A stretch of DNA of 64,000 nucleotides. Source: Muscardinus avellanarius (taxonomy: Eukaryota; Chordata; Mammalia; Rodentia; Gliridae). Made by a program: the position numbers and the translations under genes. The notes below the pieces were generated by a model. It had not been told where the DNA came from and made no database searches. It saw only the letters and a list, made by a program, of their open reading frames with translations. Location: positions 67,091,738-67,155,737 of the forward strand of contig OY726572.1 in NCBI GenBank assembly GCA_963383645.1. Direction: 5' to 3'. Numbering within the stretch: position 1 is the stretch's first letter; each line of letters starts with the position of its first letter. This document shows, in pieces, positions 47,096 through 58,666 of this stretch.

Positions 47096-47489
47096 GCAAC
47101 TAATTTTACTTTTTTACTTTAAAGCACTGTGCAGGCCAACGACTGGTTTGAAAGTTGTTTCTAGCCATGGGCTGCCAATCTACAACCAGTGTTTTATTGA
47201 AAATGAACTTCTAATGGCATTTTTATTCCACTTTAACTGAGAATTAATCCTCATTATTTGCTTCCTTCTTGTCAAAACAAAGTTAACAATAAACATTTAA
47301 AAGTTTAGGTCAAATATCATAACAACCATATGTTTTATAGGCAATTTGACATAAATTAACAATGGTCACTATTTGACAAGTAAATAAAGGAATACTTTGA
47401 GAAATGCACATGATTTACTGCAATAGCACAAAGATAGCAAAACTTGTACTTTCTAAATACAAGTCTTACTTGTGGGTTTTTTTTGTTTT

Positions 47490-47697
47490 GTTTTGTTTTG
47501 TGTGTGTGTGTGTGTGTGTGGTACTGGGGTTCCTGGAAACCCTTCTACATCCAGGCTACACTCCCAGACCTATTTTATATTTTTATCTGGAAACAGGGTC
47601 TCTTAAGCCAGCATGGCTAGCTTCAAGCCTGCACAATCTTCCTTTCTCTGCCTCCCAAGCGTGGGGTTTACAAGCGTGCTCCACCAAGCCCGGCCAA
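47490..47697 (-). mobile_element. (GT)n and SINE, minus, type B
   Basis: (GT)n 47501-47520, then gtactggggttcctggaaac, tctcttaagccagcatggc, to accaagcccggcc. Confidence 0.85.
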
Positions 47698-47714
47698 CTT
47701 GTGTACTTTTTTAT

Positions 47715-47940
47715 TTTTTATTTTTTATTTTTACGGTACCGGGGATTGAACCCAGGAGCATTCTACCTCTGAGCTCTACACCCTCAGTCCTATTTTTTTA
47801 TTCTTTATTTTGAAACAGGGTCTAACTAAGTTACAGAGGACCTCACTAAGTAACTGAGACTGGCCACGAACCCTCGATTCTCCTGTCTCAGCCTCCTAAG
47901 TACTGAGATTACAAATGCATGTCACCATGCCCAGCTTTTA
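47715..47940 (-). mobile_element. Dimeric SINE, minus
   Basis: cggtaccggggattgaaccc ... gtcaccatgcccagctt. Confidence 0.85.
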
Positions 47941-47964
47941 CTTGTGTTCATGAACAGATTTGTG

Positions 47965-48335
47965 TCTTTCTCAAAATTGATATAGTGAAGCTTTAATCTT
48001 CAATGTGACTGTATTCAGAGACAGAGACTTTAAAATATTTAAAGAAGTAATTAAAGTTAAATGAGGTCATAATGGCAGGACCCTACACCAACAGGACTGG
48101 TATCCTAACAAGAAGAGGAAGAGACGACAGAATTGTGCAAAAGGAGAGAAATAGTGTGAGACCACAGAGCCACCTGTCAGCCGAGGGGAGAGGTCTGAGG
48201 AGAAATAATCTTCCAGGAACCTTGACCTTGAACTTGTTGCCTCCTGGATTGTGAAAAAATAAATTTCTGTGGCTTAGTCCTCCCATTCTGTTAGGTTTGT
48301 TTTTGTAAAAGCAGTCCTAGCAACTTAGTACACAC
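47965..48335 (+). mobile_element. MLT1-like MaLR LTR
   Basis: Diagnostic phrases in order: tcttcaatgtgactgtattc, aattaaagttaaatgagg, acaggactggtatcc, aagaagaggaagagac, ggattgtgaaaaaataaatt. Both ends are worn. Confidence 0.75.
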
Positions 48336-48499
48336 TGCCTCAAAGTTAGTACAGTACCACAATGAAGACATCTTTAAAGGTTCTACATTACATAGCATTT
48401 GGATGTAAATAACAAGCCCTCCTGTAATTTCGTATTACAAAGGAGACAACAAGATCTGGAGAACTAAATATGACATGAACCATTTGATGGTTCATGCTA

Positions 48500-48819
48500 A
48501 ACTGGGCATGGTGTTACACCATTGTAATCCCAGTACTTAGGAGGCTGAGACAGGATCAAAGGTTTGCAGCCAGCCTCATCTACTTAGTGAGGCCTTCCAC
48601 AACTTAGTGAGACCTTGTTTCAAAAATAAAGAATGGCCAGGCGTGGTGGCGCACGCTTGTAATCCCCACGCTTGGGAGGCAGAGACAGGAGGATCACGCA
48701 GGTTCGAAGCCAGCTGTGTGCGCTGCTTAGGAGACCCTGTTTCCAAATAAAAATGTAAAATTAGGTCTGGGAGTGTAGCCCGGAGGTAGAAGGGCTTCCA
48801 GAAACCCCAGTACCACCAA

Positions 48820-48868
<49 letters not shown>

Positions 48869-48938
48869 GAATGAAAGGTTTGAGGATGCAGCTCAGAGGT
48901 AGAATGCCTCTAGGCTCAATCCCCAGTACTAAAAAAGA
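48500..48938 (+). mobile_element. Type A SINE with a type B SINE inserted in its linker
   Basis: A head 48500-48632 stops in aaaaataaagaat. B copy 48633-48822 runs gccaggcgtggtggcgcac ... cttccagaaaccccagtacc with (AAT)n 48823-48868. The A tail resumes at aatgaaaggtttgaggatgc and ends caatccccagtac. Confidence 0.85.
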
Positions 48939-49364
48939 AATCATTTGGTCAACACACATTTATTTGACCTATATTCTATGACAATTGGTGCAGATGTCAT
49001 AGTGAACACTGTTCCTTTTCAGATTGTAAACAAATTAAAAGAGATATAAACTAGAATATACTGTATGTCATATCCATAGTCCAACAGAGTATTCTAAGAA
49101 TGCAGAAGCTCTGAAGTTACCTAAAACAAAGACGTATCAGGTTTCACTTTTTCAGATGCTTTCTTTTTGTTTCTGCCACTGCATTTTATTACATATTTGG
49201 CCATTTAGCCATTTCTCTATACATCTATTAATTAATCATTTTAAAATGCACTTCAAAGTAAATTACAGACATCCTAATTTTCCCCTAAATACTTCAGCAT
49301 GCATGTTAAATTTGATGTTTGTTCACAGTATTCATTTTTTTTGCATTTTTAATCAAGTGACTTG

Positions 49365-49800
49365 TTTATTTTTTATTGGTGCACTATAGTGTCACATCAT
49401 AATGTGGGTCATGTTGACAGTGCATATATTCACACAGTGCTTGGTGCCCTTGCCCCCTCACTGCTTCCCCATTTCCCTCCCTCCCAATACTGTGTATCCA
49501 GGTTAACAATGTTATATTCACATTTTTACACATAGTCAAATGTAGCTTTTCCATTTATAAACCTCAGCCTTCTACCTCCCCTACCTTGCCTTCTTAGTTT
49601 TGCTGAGGTTTCCCCTCCATTATCTGGAGTCCCTCAGGTATTCCTGATGCTCCCTAGCTTGAGCATATTAGAGGAAACATATGTCCCTTCTCTTTCTGTG
49701 CTTGGCTGATCTCACTAACATAATGTTCTCCAGGTCTTTCCATCTTCTTACAAATGGCATGATTTGGGGCTTTCTTATTCAATACTGCTTTATTTTAGAT
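49365..49800 (-). mobile_element. Antisense L1 3' end, truncated
   Basis: ttttattggtgcactatagt (3' terminus), pyrimidine-rich 3' UTR (cccatttccctccctccc), then ctgatctcactaacataatg. It stops near 49800. Confidence 0.75.
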
Positions 49801-49894
49801 TTTGTTTATATTAGATGGTATTCATCAGTATATGCAAAGATACATTACCAAGAGCCATATTAACTTCTATTCCACTTTTATTAAAAAATAGTCA

Positions 49895-50042
49895 TAATGC
49901 CATAATAATAACTATCATGTACTCATTATATGTACCAAGGACTGTGACCAGAGCATTATATACACTATTTCCTGAGTCTTCACAACAACTCTGCCTTCAG
50001 GAGGTATTATCTACCACTTCACAAACAATGTCAGCTTGAGAG
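49895..50042 (-). mobile_element. MIR-like relic, minus
   Basis: tcatgtactcattatatgta, agcattatatacactatttc, cttcacaacaactctgcctt. Confidence 0.6.
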
Positions 50043-50296
50043 TATCATATTTTGTCTTTAAGTGTCTCAAAAATGATGTTTATTCCTGATATATTTTGGG
50101 CCATAAATATATTCTCAACCTGAAATGTTCACGGCTTCCAAAATGTACTTAAAGTCCTATCTAGACATTTGTAGAAAAACATTAATATTGGGCACATACC
50201 ATAGTGCAATAGAGGTACAAACCAAACTCCAAAATCATACATATTTCAATTGAAAATCAATTGAATTAAGTTTTTCATTTAAAAATGGTTAAAGGA

Positions 50297-50500
50297 GCCA
50301 GGTGTGGTGGCCCACACCTATAATCCCAGTACTTGGGAGGCTCAGACAAGAAGATCACAGATTCACAGTTACCCTCAGCAATTTAGCAAGGCCCTCCACA
50401 ATTTAGCAAGCCCCTGTTTCAAAATAAAAAATAGAATAGGGCTCAGGGTATAGTTCAGAGGTAAAATGACTCTGGGTTCAATCTCCAATACTGGAAAAAA
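50297..50500 (+). mobile_element. Dimeric SINE, plus
   Basis: gccaggtgtggtggcccac ... gggttcaatctccaatactg. Confidence 0.85.
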
Positions 50501-50552
50501 AATAAAATGGCTAAACAGCAGCTATGATTGGACTTAAAAAAATAATAATAGT

Positions 50553-50970
50553 GACGGTGGTGGCACACGCTTGTACTCCCAGTACTTAGGTGGCTGTAAG
50601 AGGAGGACTGTCAGTTCAGGGTGAGTCTGAGCTACTTAGTGAGGCCCTCTGCAACTAAGTGAGACTCTGTTTAAAAATAAAGAATAGCCAGGCGTGGTGG
50701 CGCGCTTGTAATCCCCGTTCTTGGGAGGCAGAGACAGGAGGATCGCACAGGTTCAAAACCAGCCGCACGCGCTAGCTTAGGAGACCCTGTTTCCAAATAA
50801 AAATGGAAAAATAGGTCTGGGAGTGTAGCCCGGAGGTAGAAGGGCTTCCAGGAACCCCAGTACCACCAAAAAAAAAAAAAAGATAAAATAAAAAATAAAA
50901 AGTAGGACTGGGGGTATAGCTAAGAGGTAGAATTCCCTTGGGTTTAATCCCCAGTACCATACACACAAAG
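50553..50970 (+). mobile_element. Type A SINE with a type B SINE inserted in its linker
   Basis: A head 50553-50686 ends aaaaataaagaata. B copy 50687-50868 (cttccaggaaccccagtacc, poly(A)). A tail 50905-50965 (gactgggggtatagctaag ... ggtttaatccccagtacc). Confidence 0.85.
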
Positions 50971-51638
50971 AATAACAACACTAATAATAGTAACAGCAAC
51001 AGCTACAACAACAATAACAACAACAACTGTGACCCTTTCACTAGCTTAGGCAAAAATTAAAATATAAACAAAATTTTACTAGAAAACACTTTTTCTTTGT
51101 CCCGCTTCTCAGCAATCATTAAGAGACTGAGTCTCTGGTATACTTCAGAGAGCCTGGGAGAACAAATTTCATCAGTTGCTTTAACATGAAAATCGGTTTT
51201 TCATGTAAGATAATGATTTATTACTGGGACTTCATCTTCAGTTCCCCGGGCTTACTAGGTTTTCCAATCTCTAAAACAAACTTTACTTCAGTTTAATTAC
51301 ATATTAATTATCTGCTTAATATGTGCAAAACTATGTTCTAAGTGTCTGGGTTTTCCTATACTTCATTCCAAGATATACTTTAAGTATCATTAAGCTAAAT
51401 GGCCAAAAAATGTTAATCAACTCAAAGAATATATTAAGTATAATTCTACTAAAAGTACACAAAAGAGTTAAAAAGTACTTACTCATGAGAATAAAAAAGT
51501 ACCTAAACTTGTTAAATATAAAATTTTTAAGTGTTATAAAATTATATTTAGACCACTAGTAACCTATTAGAACCAACAGATTTTAGAAAGCAAGGTGTAA
51601 CATTTTCAAATACTGCATTTTTCACAAAAAAATTTTAA

Positions 51639-51674
<36 letters not shown>

Positions 51675-51855
51675 TTTGGTGGTACTGGGGTTTCTGGAAG
51701 CCCTTCTACCTCTGGGATACACTCCCAGACATATATATATATATTTGGAAACAGGGTCTCTTAAGCCAGCACAGCTGGCTTTAAATCTGCGCGATCCTCC
51801 TGTCTCCGCCTCCCAAGCGTGGGGATTACAAGCGTGCACCACCATGCCCGGCTTT
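51639..51855 (-). mobile_element. SINE, minus, type B, with (ATT)n tail complement
   Basis: (ATT)n 51639-51672, gtactggggtttctggaagc, (AT)n within the linker, to caccatgcccggct. Confidence 0.88.
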
Positions 51856-51949
51856 AAATTATTTTAATGTAAAAATCAATGAGACCTGAACATTCATGAG
51901 TTTGTTTTATTTGTATACTAAAAAGCTTTCTCAAAGACCTGTATACCCT

Positions 51950-52130
51950 TGCAACTCAATGTGTGCTCCAGAGACAAAGAGTGCTTTTTTTTTTTTTAAT
52001 CTGGGACCTAGCTGAAAATACAGACTCTCAAGCTCATCCCCAGGCTGCAGAAACAGAATCTGTGTTTTGTATGATTCCCAGGTAATTCCCACACACATTC
52101 AAGTTCAGGGATCACCGCCTTGCATCACAG
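51950..52130 (+). mobile_element. MER5-like hAT-Charlie relic
   Basis: cagaaacagaatctgtgttt, cccaggtaattcccacacac and aagttcagggatcaccgcc recall the short MER5 family. Orientation is arbitrary and the left edge is uncertain. Confidence 0.55.
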
Positions 52131-53330
52131 GTTCTTAGGACGGTTCCTACAAGTAGAGGAATTTCAAGCAGAACTTTCCACAAGTGAATATACAAACATT
52201 TTACCGGGAAAAGCGTCCATGTATTTTTACCAAATTCTCAGTAACATAAGACCCCAAATAGAGCAATAACCACTGTGCTATAGGATTTCATGCCACAGTT
52301 ACCATGCTCACAGATTAAAAGTCACAACACTCCAAAAACCATGCTGCTCTCGACGAGGTCTGCTGAAGAATGAGAAGAATGAAGGTCAGAACGTCACAGT
52401 GGGTCACGAAAGACCTTATCTGAAGAATTTATTCACACCATGCAAGAACTATGCCAAGAAACCACTTTAGAGACATCTAAATAAATAATTCTCTACATGA
52501 GGTTTGAGATTAAGAATGTGCACTTGTAGAAGATTCAAACTGAGAAGTAAATAAATATAAGGTAGGATTTTTTTGTAGGGATGGGATGCCATTAGATGAC
52601 AGTGAAGTGTTGAATTCTTGTTGGAAGAGCTCAATCAGCAAATCTCTAACATGAATTCCGTTTGATTTGGGATACGGGCATCATGTCAGAGTATTAACTT
52701 CCAAATGCATTCTTACAATACCTTTTATGAGGAACCACTAACTTGACCAGCCCCACTTTCTTCATCTTCTCTTGTCCTCATAGGACAAGTAAAGCAGTAT
52801 AAAACCCAACTTAAAAGGGGCTTACCCAGGGTCTTCAGTAATTAATGACAAAGGACAGTTCCTATCCAGGAGGTTCTCAATGATATGTAAGAAATATGTA
52901 TATAATTCATTCTTTAATATCACCTAATCTTTTCAGGGTAGATATTATCCAGGGATACGGACTGATGTCTAACTTCCATAAAGCCATGGTGCAATTTCTT
53001 GATACCCAAAATGTAGAAAAACATGAACTTGCCTTTCTTGGGGCTGCTGCTCTATTGTACTATTATCATAACTGGTTATCTGTGATGAGTCTAGTACCTC
53101 ACAGTCTGGTCTCCAAGGCGGACTCACATCGTATCATAAAGTCATTGCAGGCAAGCGAGAGAATGCTACAAAATATTCAAGGGACTTACCTCCTCTATAC
53201 CCCTTTTTATCTACCTGGGTCATCAGGCAAATGGTGGGTTCTTTTACTCCAAAGTGGCCCATTAAATAACACTCAAAAGATTTTTCTTGGCTCTGTTAAA
53301 CACTATTAAAGAGTTGTTATCCAAATATGA
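52131..53330. other. Unique intron with a 137-codon open frame
   Basis: Frame 52896-53309 (plus) is the longest open frame outside repeats. It reads HELAFLGAAALLYYYHNW in part, has no recognised domain, and runs antisense to EXOC6B. No splice or poly(A) evidence supports it as a gene. Confidence 0.3.
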
Positions 53331-53332
53331 TA

Positions 53333-53517
53333 GAGCTGGGCGTGGTGGCGCACGCTTGTAATCCCTGTTCTTGGGAGGCAGAGACAGGAGGATTGTGCAG
53401 GTTGGAAGCCAGCAATGCTGGCTTAAGAGACCCTGTTTTGAAATAAAAATATAAAAAATAGGTCTGGAAGTGCAGCCCGGAGGTAGACGGGCTTCCAGGA
53501 ACCCCAGTACTACAATA

Positions 53518-53561
<44 letters not shown>

Positions 53562-53566
53562 TAATA
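53333..53566 (+). mobile_element. SINE, plus, type B, with (AAT)n tail
   Basis: gctgggcgtggtggcgcac ... cttccaggaaccccagtac, (AAT)n 53515-53558. Confidence 0.9.
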
Positions 53567-53781
53567 GAGATGGGTATGCAACTTTCAAGCACCGTTAACT
53601 ATTAACTTACCTCATCTATATAATAAACATATCCTACTAAACATTAATTTTAACTAAAAATATTCGGTACAATTTTTGGCTTGAATTTCATAAATATGTC
53701 TTCTCAATAAGGAAAACTATACAAAAGAACGTTGTACTTTCCACATAAGATAGTCCCTCAGACATTCAACCAAACTTAAAT

Positions 53782-54012
53782 GCTAAGCACCTGACATAGG
53801 GGAACACGCATGTAATTCCACTATTTGGGAGACTGAGACAAAAGGACTGCAGGTTCAAAGCCAGCCTTAGCAGTTTAGCAAGACCCTCAGCAGCTTAGTG
53901 AGACCCTGTTTCAAAAACTAAAATAGAAAAATAGAAAATCTGGGGTTATAGCTTGGAGGTAGAATGTCTTTGGGTTCAAGCCTCAGTATCCACCTCCCTA
54001 TAAAAAAAAAAA
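53782..54012 (+). mobile_element. Dimeric SINE, plus
   Basis: acctgacataggggaacacg ... gggttcaagcctcagtatc, poly(A). The first bases are diverged. Confidence 0.75.
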
Positions 54013-54204
54013 ACTTAAATGCTAAGGTTTTAGGTATAATTTGGTTATTTGCTTTTCAGCTCAAATAGTTTAAACAATGCCAATTTGATTCTTGAAGACA
54101 AAGAGGAATTGTAATAGGAACAGACATACTAAGAGTAGGGTATATAATAGAAGTCAACAAGGAAGAGTAATGAAAATGAGGTAACAACTCATACTTGGGG
54201 ACCA

Positions 54205-54365
54205 CTCTTGATGGAGAAGACACTTGTGTGACTCCATGGACACAAAACTACTCTCTTTACTTAATAGATGAAGACACGAGGGTCCCAAGATTAAACAATT
54301 TTCCCAAGATTACAAAGATAGATAATGACTAGTTCTTGGGCATAGAGTAGAGCCAGGAGACAGTA
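54205..54365 (-). mobile_element. MIR-like relic, minus
   Basis: tctctttacttaatagatga, attttcccaagattacaaag and catagagtagagcc match the reverse MIR core. Confidence 0.55.
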
Positions 54366-54924
54366 AGGCCCTAAGAGGGGGCGAGGATGGGGAAAATCAA
54401 TGAACAGGAGACACACGCTTACAGGCAAAACAAGTTACTGAGTATAGAAGTAAATGGTTTCTCAGGATTGATCACTATTTTAAAAATAAATAATATAATT
54501 ATTAATCGTTTTTAAGTTATGTATATGTATATATATACTTTTGTTTGATTCCAAAGCTCATTTTCCTATACACAACAGTTGACAAAGAAATTGATCCAAT
54601 TTGTGAAAATGATAACTACTTAGAAAAAAACATTATAATAGGAAATCTGAAATGTCACAAAATTTTAATAACACATTATACTTCCAACAACAAATAAGAA
54701 AATAAAAATATGTACTAGTTAAGCTACTTAAACTTATTCTTTGCCTGACAGTGACACAAAACTAATCTAAGAAGTTATGGATATGACACAAACTCCCCAA
54801 TATCTCACTATCCTTCATATATTTATTTCCTACAGAAATGTATTCTCAACTTTCTAGAACCTTTTTATGTCTTAAATGTGAACTATTTTTCAAGGTGATG
54901 CAATCCTTTTGTCCACTCCTTACC

Positions 54925-55178
54925 TTATTTTTTTCTTTTTTCTTTTTTTTTTCTCTTTCTTTTTTTTTTCCAATACTGGTCGTTGAACCCAGGAGCATTC
55001 TACCTCTGAGCTACAACCCCAGCCCTTTTCTTTATTCTTTATTTTGAAACAGGGTCTCACTGAGTTGCAAAACAGGGTCTCACTAAGCAGTGGCTGAGAC
55101 TATCTGCGAACTGCCATCCTCCTGTCTCAGCCTCCCGAATGCTGGGATGACAAGCGTGCGCGACCACACCGGGCTCAC
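54925..55178 (-). mobile_element. Dimeric SINE, minus
   Basis: T-rich run, ccaatactggtcgttgaacc ... cgaccacaccgggct. Contains a short tandem repeat of aacagggtctcact. Confidence 0.85.
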
Positions 55179-55432
55179 GCCTTAACTTTTCAAAGGGGCA
55201 TCTTTTATTAGTTTCAGGTAACTATAGATCCAGCGAAGAACATTTAGATCTCTAGTCTCTACTCAGTTAACTCTACTCTTCCCTTAATGTAGTACACAGT
55301 ATAGAATCAAAAACCGTGAATCTTGTCAAAAAATGGAAAGTTATAAAATCTAAGCCCTTTCAAAAGAATCAGATTCAAAATTATCTTTATGTAGCTTGCT
55401 TCATTAAATTAAGGCTCATTTAAATTCAAGAT

Positions 55433-55647
55433 GGGCCGGGCGTGGTGGCACATGCTTGTAATCCCTGCGCTTGGGAGGTGGAGACAGGAGGACTGCACAG
55501 GTTCAAAGCCAGCTGCACTGGCTTAAGAGACCCTGTTTCCAAATTAAAAAAATAAAATAGGTCTGGGAGTATAGCCCGGAGGTAGAAGGTCTTCAAGGAA
55601 CCCCAGTCCCACCAAAAATATAAATAAATAAATAAATAAATAAATAA
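55433..55647 (+). mobile_element. SINE, plus, type B, with (AAAT)n tail, 120 bases from the EXOC6B exon donor
   Basis: gccgggcgtggtggcacat ... cttcaaggaaccccagtcc, (AAAT)n 55617-55646. Confidence 0.88.
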
Positions 55648-55767
55648 TTCAAGATGGCATTTAATATCCAGAAGATCACACAATATTATGTGAACAAAGT
55701 CACATCTCAAACATACTGTATTTAAGATTAGAAATAGTCTCACTTGCCCAGTTCAAGTGTTAGTTAC

Positions 55768-55944
55768 CTCTTCATCATCTTCCTCATCTTCAACATCCAG
55801 AATCCCCGAATCCTGTTCCGACTTGGGGCTGGTGCTTTCCATCTCTGCATCGAGGATGGTATATGGATCTTTCTTAGACTTTCTCTTGCTACCTATTCTG
55901 GGTTGTTGCAAGACAACATTATCCAGGTTTCTTTGTTGTTGAGC
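55768..55944 (-). CDS. EXOC6B: EXOC6B (exocyst subunit Sec15B), internal coding exon, 59 codons
   Basis: EXOC6B is a subunit of the exocyst, the octameric complex that tethers secretory vesicles to the plasma membrane. Read on the minus strand, the exon starts after tgtatcccag and ends at gag before gtaact, so both junctions are phase 0. It encodes AQQQRNLDNVVLQQPRIG, a basic KRKSKK patch, then an acidic stretch SEQDSGILDVEDEEDDEE. From memory this matches the linker that separates the N-terminal coiled-coil part of EXOC6B from its helical body, around residues 220-280 of roughly 810. The paralogue EXOC6 has a different sequence here, which decides the assignment. The reading frame runs on past the donor only to a stop (VTNT*), as expected for intron. 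The middle segment (DPYTILDAEME) seems the least conserved part. The next exon of the transcript is at 35556-35624. The preceding exon was not found up to 64000. Confidence 0.93.
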
Positions 55945-56371
55945 CTGGGATACAGAAACGTACACATATAGAGAGGGAAAAAATAAGAAGAAAAGAAACA
56001 AAATGTAATTAAGCTTTCAAAAAAACTTGTAATTTGAGCAAATGGATATCTTTAAAAATCTATAACTAAATTTCTTAATATATAAATTTTATCCCTAGAA
56101 ATAAAATTAAACCTAATACATACATTTAACCCTAAATCATTCCTGTCCTAGCTTGTTTTTCAACTTAACACAGAAAAAGGATGATTAGTCAGCATTATCT
56201 AAAAGCTTTTAAAATATATCCACCAAATCACCACAAAATGAAATCTACCTATTTTCCAATAAGTAGCCAGAAGATTAGTACAAATGCCTAAAATTTCTCT
56301 CTTCCAAGAAAATGCCACACTAAAACCACTGTCATTGAAGAAAAGAGGCTGGAGGCTTAGAATTGATCTAT

Positions 56372-56480
56372 TTACTTTTTATTGGTGCACTGCGGTCATA
56401 CATCTTAATGAAGTACAAGATGGTGGAGACACACATGCACACTTCATCATTTAGCCCTTCCCCAATCCCCCCTAGAATTA
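56372..56480 (-). mobile_element. Antisense L1 3' end, short
   Basis: tttttattggtgcactgcgg, tcatacatcttaatgaagt, acacacatgcacacttcat, then ccccaatcccc. Confidence 0.7.
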
Positions 56481-56522
56481 ATTTTGATATATGTAAATTA
56501 AAAGATTCTTAAAACATTATAT

Positions 56523-56709
56523 GACTGGGTGTGGTAGCACGCCTATAATCCCAGTACTTCAGCGGCTGAGACAGGAAGATCACAGGTTCAAGGACAGCCT
56601 CAACAAGAAGTTAGACTCTCATCAACCCAACTAGACTCTGTTTCCAAACAGAAAATAAAACAGGGCTGGGGTATAACTCAGAGGTAAAACATCTCTGGGT
56701 TCCATCCCC

Positions 56710-56750
<41 letters not shown>
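56523..56750 (+). mobile_element. Dimeric SINE, plus, with (AC)n tail
   Basis: gactgggtgtggtagcacg ... gggttccatccccagtaac, (AC)n 56714-56748. Confidence 0.85.
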
Positions 56751-56751
<1 letters not shown>

Positions 56752-57074
56752 TCTCTAAATAAATAAGTAAGTAAGTAAATATTTATATGTATACAAAATA
56801 CCAATAAAATATAATCAAGAGGATGTTATCTAAAAGAGTGATTTGAACTAACTAGTGATTTATTTTCCTGAGAGTGATTTGAACTACTAATCCAAGAAGA
56901 TACTATGACCATAACCTACAGAAAAGTTTTAAGGAGTTTTTTCTTCCAAACTTATAAAGAAAAGGAAATACAGTCCTCTTGCTCTAACAAAACTGACTAA
57001 AATTCTGGTATGGATTCAATAGATAGAAAGTGGTGAAAAGCATGAGTCAACAACAGAAGCATAAATTACATAGT

Positions 57075-57200
57075 ACTACAGCTGGAAGGACCTTAGGCAC
57101 CACTCTGAACACTGAGACTGGAAGACAAAGGCTTTGCTCAAGGTCACAAGGCTAGTTAGTGGTAAATCTCCAGAATTCCCAACCACTGGTCCGGCCACTA
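57075..57200 (+). mobile_element. MIR-like relic
   Basis: gctggaaggaccttaggc, gctcaaggtcacaaggctag and attcccaaccactggtcc. The plus strand reads like the reverse-MIR core, so its true orientation may be minus. Confidence 0.5.
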
Positions 57201-57379
57201 CACTAACTGTCCTTCAAAGCATGACAAAAATGTTTCCCAAAAAAGGGTTCTGTGCCATATCAACAGGAAACACAGCATGCTATACAGCCTCACTGGAGAC
57301 ATTCAAAATGCACTTTAACAGAATAAAGGCTGGGAGCAGTACTATTTTTTTTTTTAAAAAAACCTATTTAAAAACCCAG

Positions 57380-57775
57380 TGTGAGGTGGGCATGGTGGTA
57401 CATGCCTTTAATCCCAGTACTTGAAAGGCTGAGATAGGAAGATGGGAGGTTCCAGGCCAGCATGCAGTAACTCAGTGAGATTCTACTTTCAAATTAAAAA
57501 TGAAAGAGTGCTGGGGGTATGATTCAGAGGTAAAATCCCATAGGTTCAATCACCAGCACACACAACAAAGTATATTCCAGAAACATTTCAAAAGCTAGGT
57601 GCAGTGGCGCATATAATCCCAGTACCTGGCAGGCCGAGACAGGAGGATCACAGGCTCAAAGCCAGCCTCAGCAACTTACTGAGAACCTGTTTTCAAATAC
57701 GAAATCAATCAGACTAGGGGTATAACATGGAGGAGAATGCTTCTGGGTTCAATCCCTAACACCACACATACACAT
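57380..57775 (+). mobile_element. Two dimeric SINEs, plus, in tandem
   Basis: 57384-57568 (ggtgggcatggtggtacat ... gttcaatcaccagcaca) and 57592-57768 (gctaggtgcagtggcgca ... gggttcaatccctaacacc). Confidence 0.8.
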
Positions 57776-57824
57776 ACAGAGAAAGCAAAAACATTTCCCA
57801 ATAGGACTTTTCTCGTGTGTGTAT

Positions 57825-58033
57825 ATTTGTGGTACTAAGATTGAACACAGAGGCATTTTACCTCTGAGCTACACCCCCCCCCCGCCCTATTTTTATTTTT
57901 TATTTTGAAACAGGGTCTCACCAAGCTGCAGAGAGCCTCACTAAGTTGCTCAGGTTGGCTGTGAACCTGCGATCCTCCTGTGTCGGCCTCCAGAGTACTG
58001 GGAGTACAAGCATGCCCCACCACTCCTGGTTGC
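57825..58033 (-). mobile_element. Dimeric SINE, minus
   Basis: gtggtactaagattgaacac ... ccccaccactcctggttg. It forms an inverted pair with the copy ending at 57768. Confidence 0.8.
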
Positions 58034-58665
58034 TTCCTTTGAAATCTAATATTTAGTATCAAGCCAAGATACAAAGCTTGAGCAAGTAGTCTCTCAAAAC
58101 GTACATTCCAATCAATATGTAATATTTCTCTTCAGTGACAAGTAAAAATTAGTTCAGGAGAAAAACCAGTGTCTCCAAATCTTCTGAATGAGATCAAGGA
58201 ATTCAAGATAAATAGTTAAGTATAAGAAGTTAGTTCAGGCACTGGTCAAGTGAAACAATTATCATAGGAGAAAGAAAAACTTGAACTATGTAAGCTAGTC
58301 CCTGCCAAGAAAATGGAAAGAATCTACATTCCAGAGATTTAAATCAATGGAAAACGTGTTTCTCTGCATATCATATACCCATTGAGATTTCAGGTTGAGT
58401 TTCATAAAAATCCATGGTTTCATTACCAAACTGAGCTAGAGAAGGCACCCTAAAACATTAAATTTGGTTTGTACATAAGGCATACATGTTCTTCAAACAT
58501 TTACGATCCTAAATTAAAGGGAACATTCTTTCTCTTCCTCTCAAAAGTAAGTTGTTATTCCCCACTGACACCCAATGCAAACCACACAAATAGGAGTCAA
58601 GGGCTCTGGGGAGTCCCAAAGGAAGGGAAAACTTCTAAAACTTTCCTATTTAATAAAGCAAGCCC
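58034..58665. other. Unique intron, no gene recognised
   Basis: No repeat signature and no domain in the small open frames. Confidence 0.5.
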
Positions 58666-58666
58666 T

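Larger units (their letters stand above)
35625..55767 (-). other. EXOC6B: EXOC6B intron between the two recognised exons
   Basis: This intron is 20,143 bases long, phase 0, with GT (gtaact) at its 5' end on the minus strand and AG at its 3' end. It contains about twenty SINEs in both orientations, one ERV-type solo LTR, two MaLR LTRs, L1 fragments near 42.9-43.9 and 49.4-49.8 kb, and several AAT microsatellites. No other open frame in it looks like a Sec15 segment, and the flanking exons join in frame without an additional exon. Confidence 0.85.

Noticed and set aside
53262..53592. Two overlapping minus frames of 91-108 codons
   Set aside because: They are the reverse of a type B SINE with its AAT tail (poly-Ile or poly-Leu runs).
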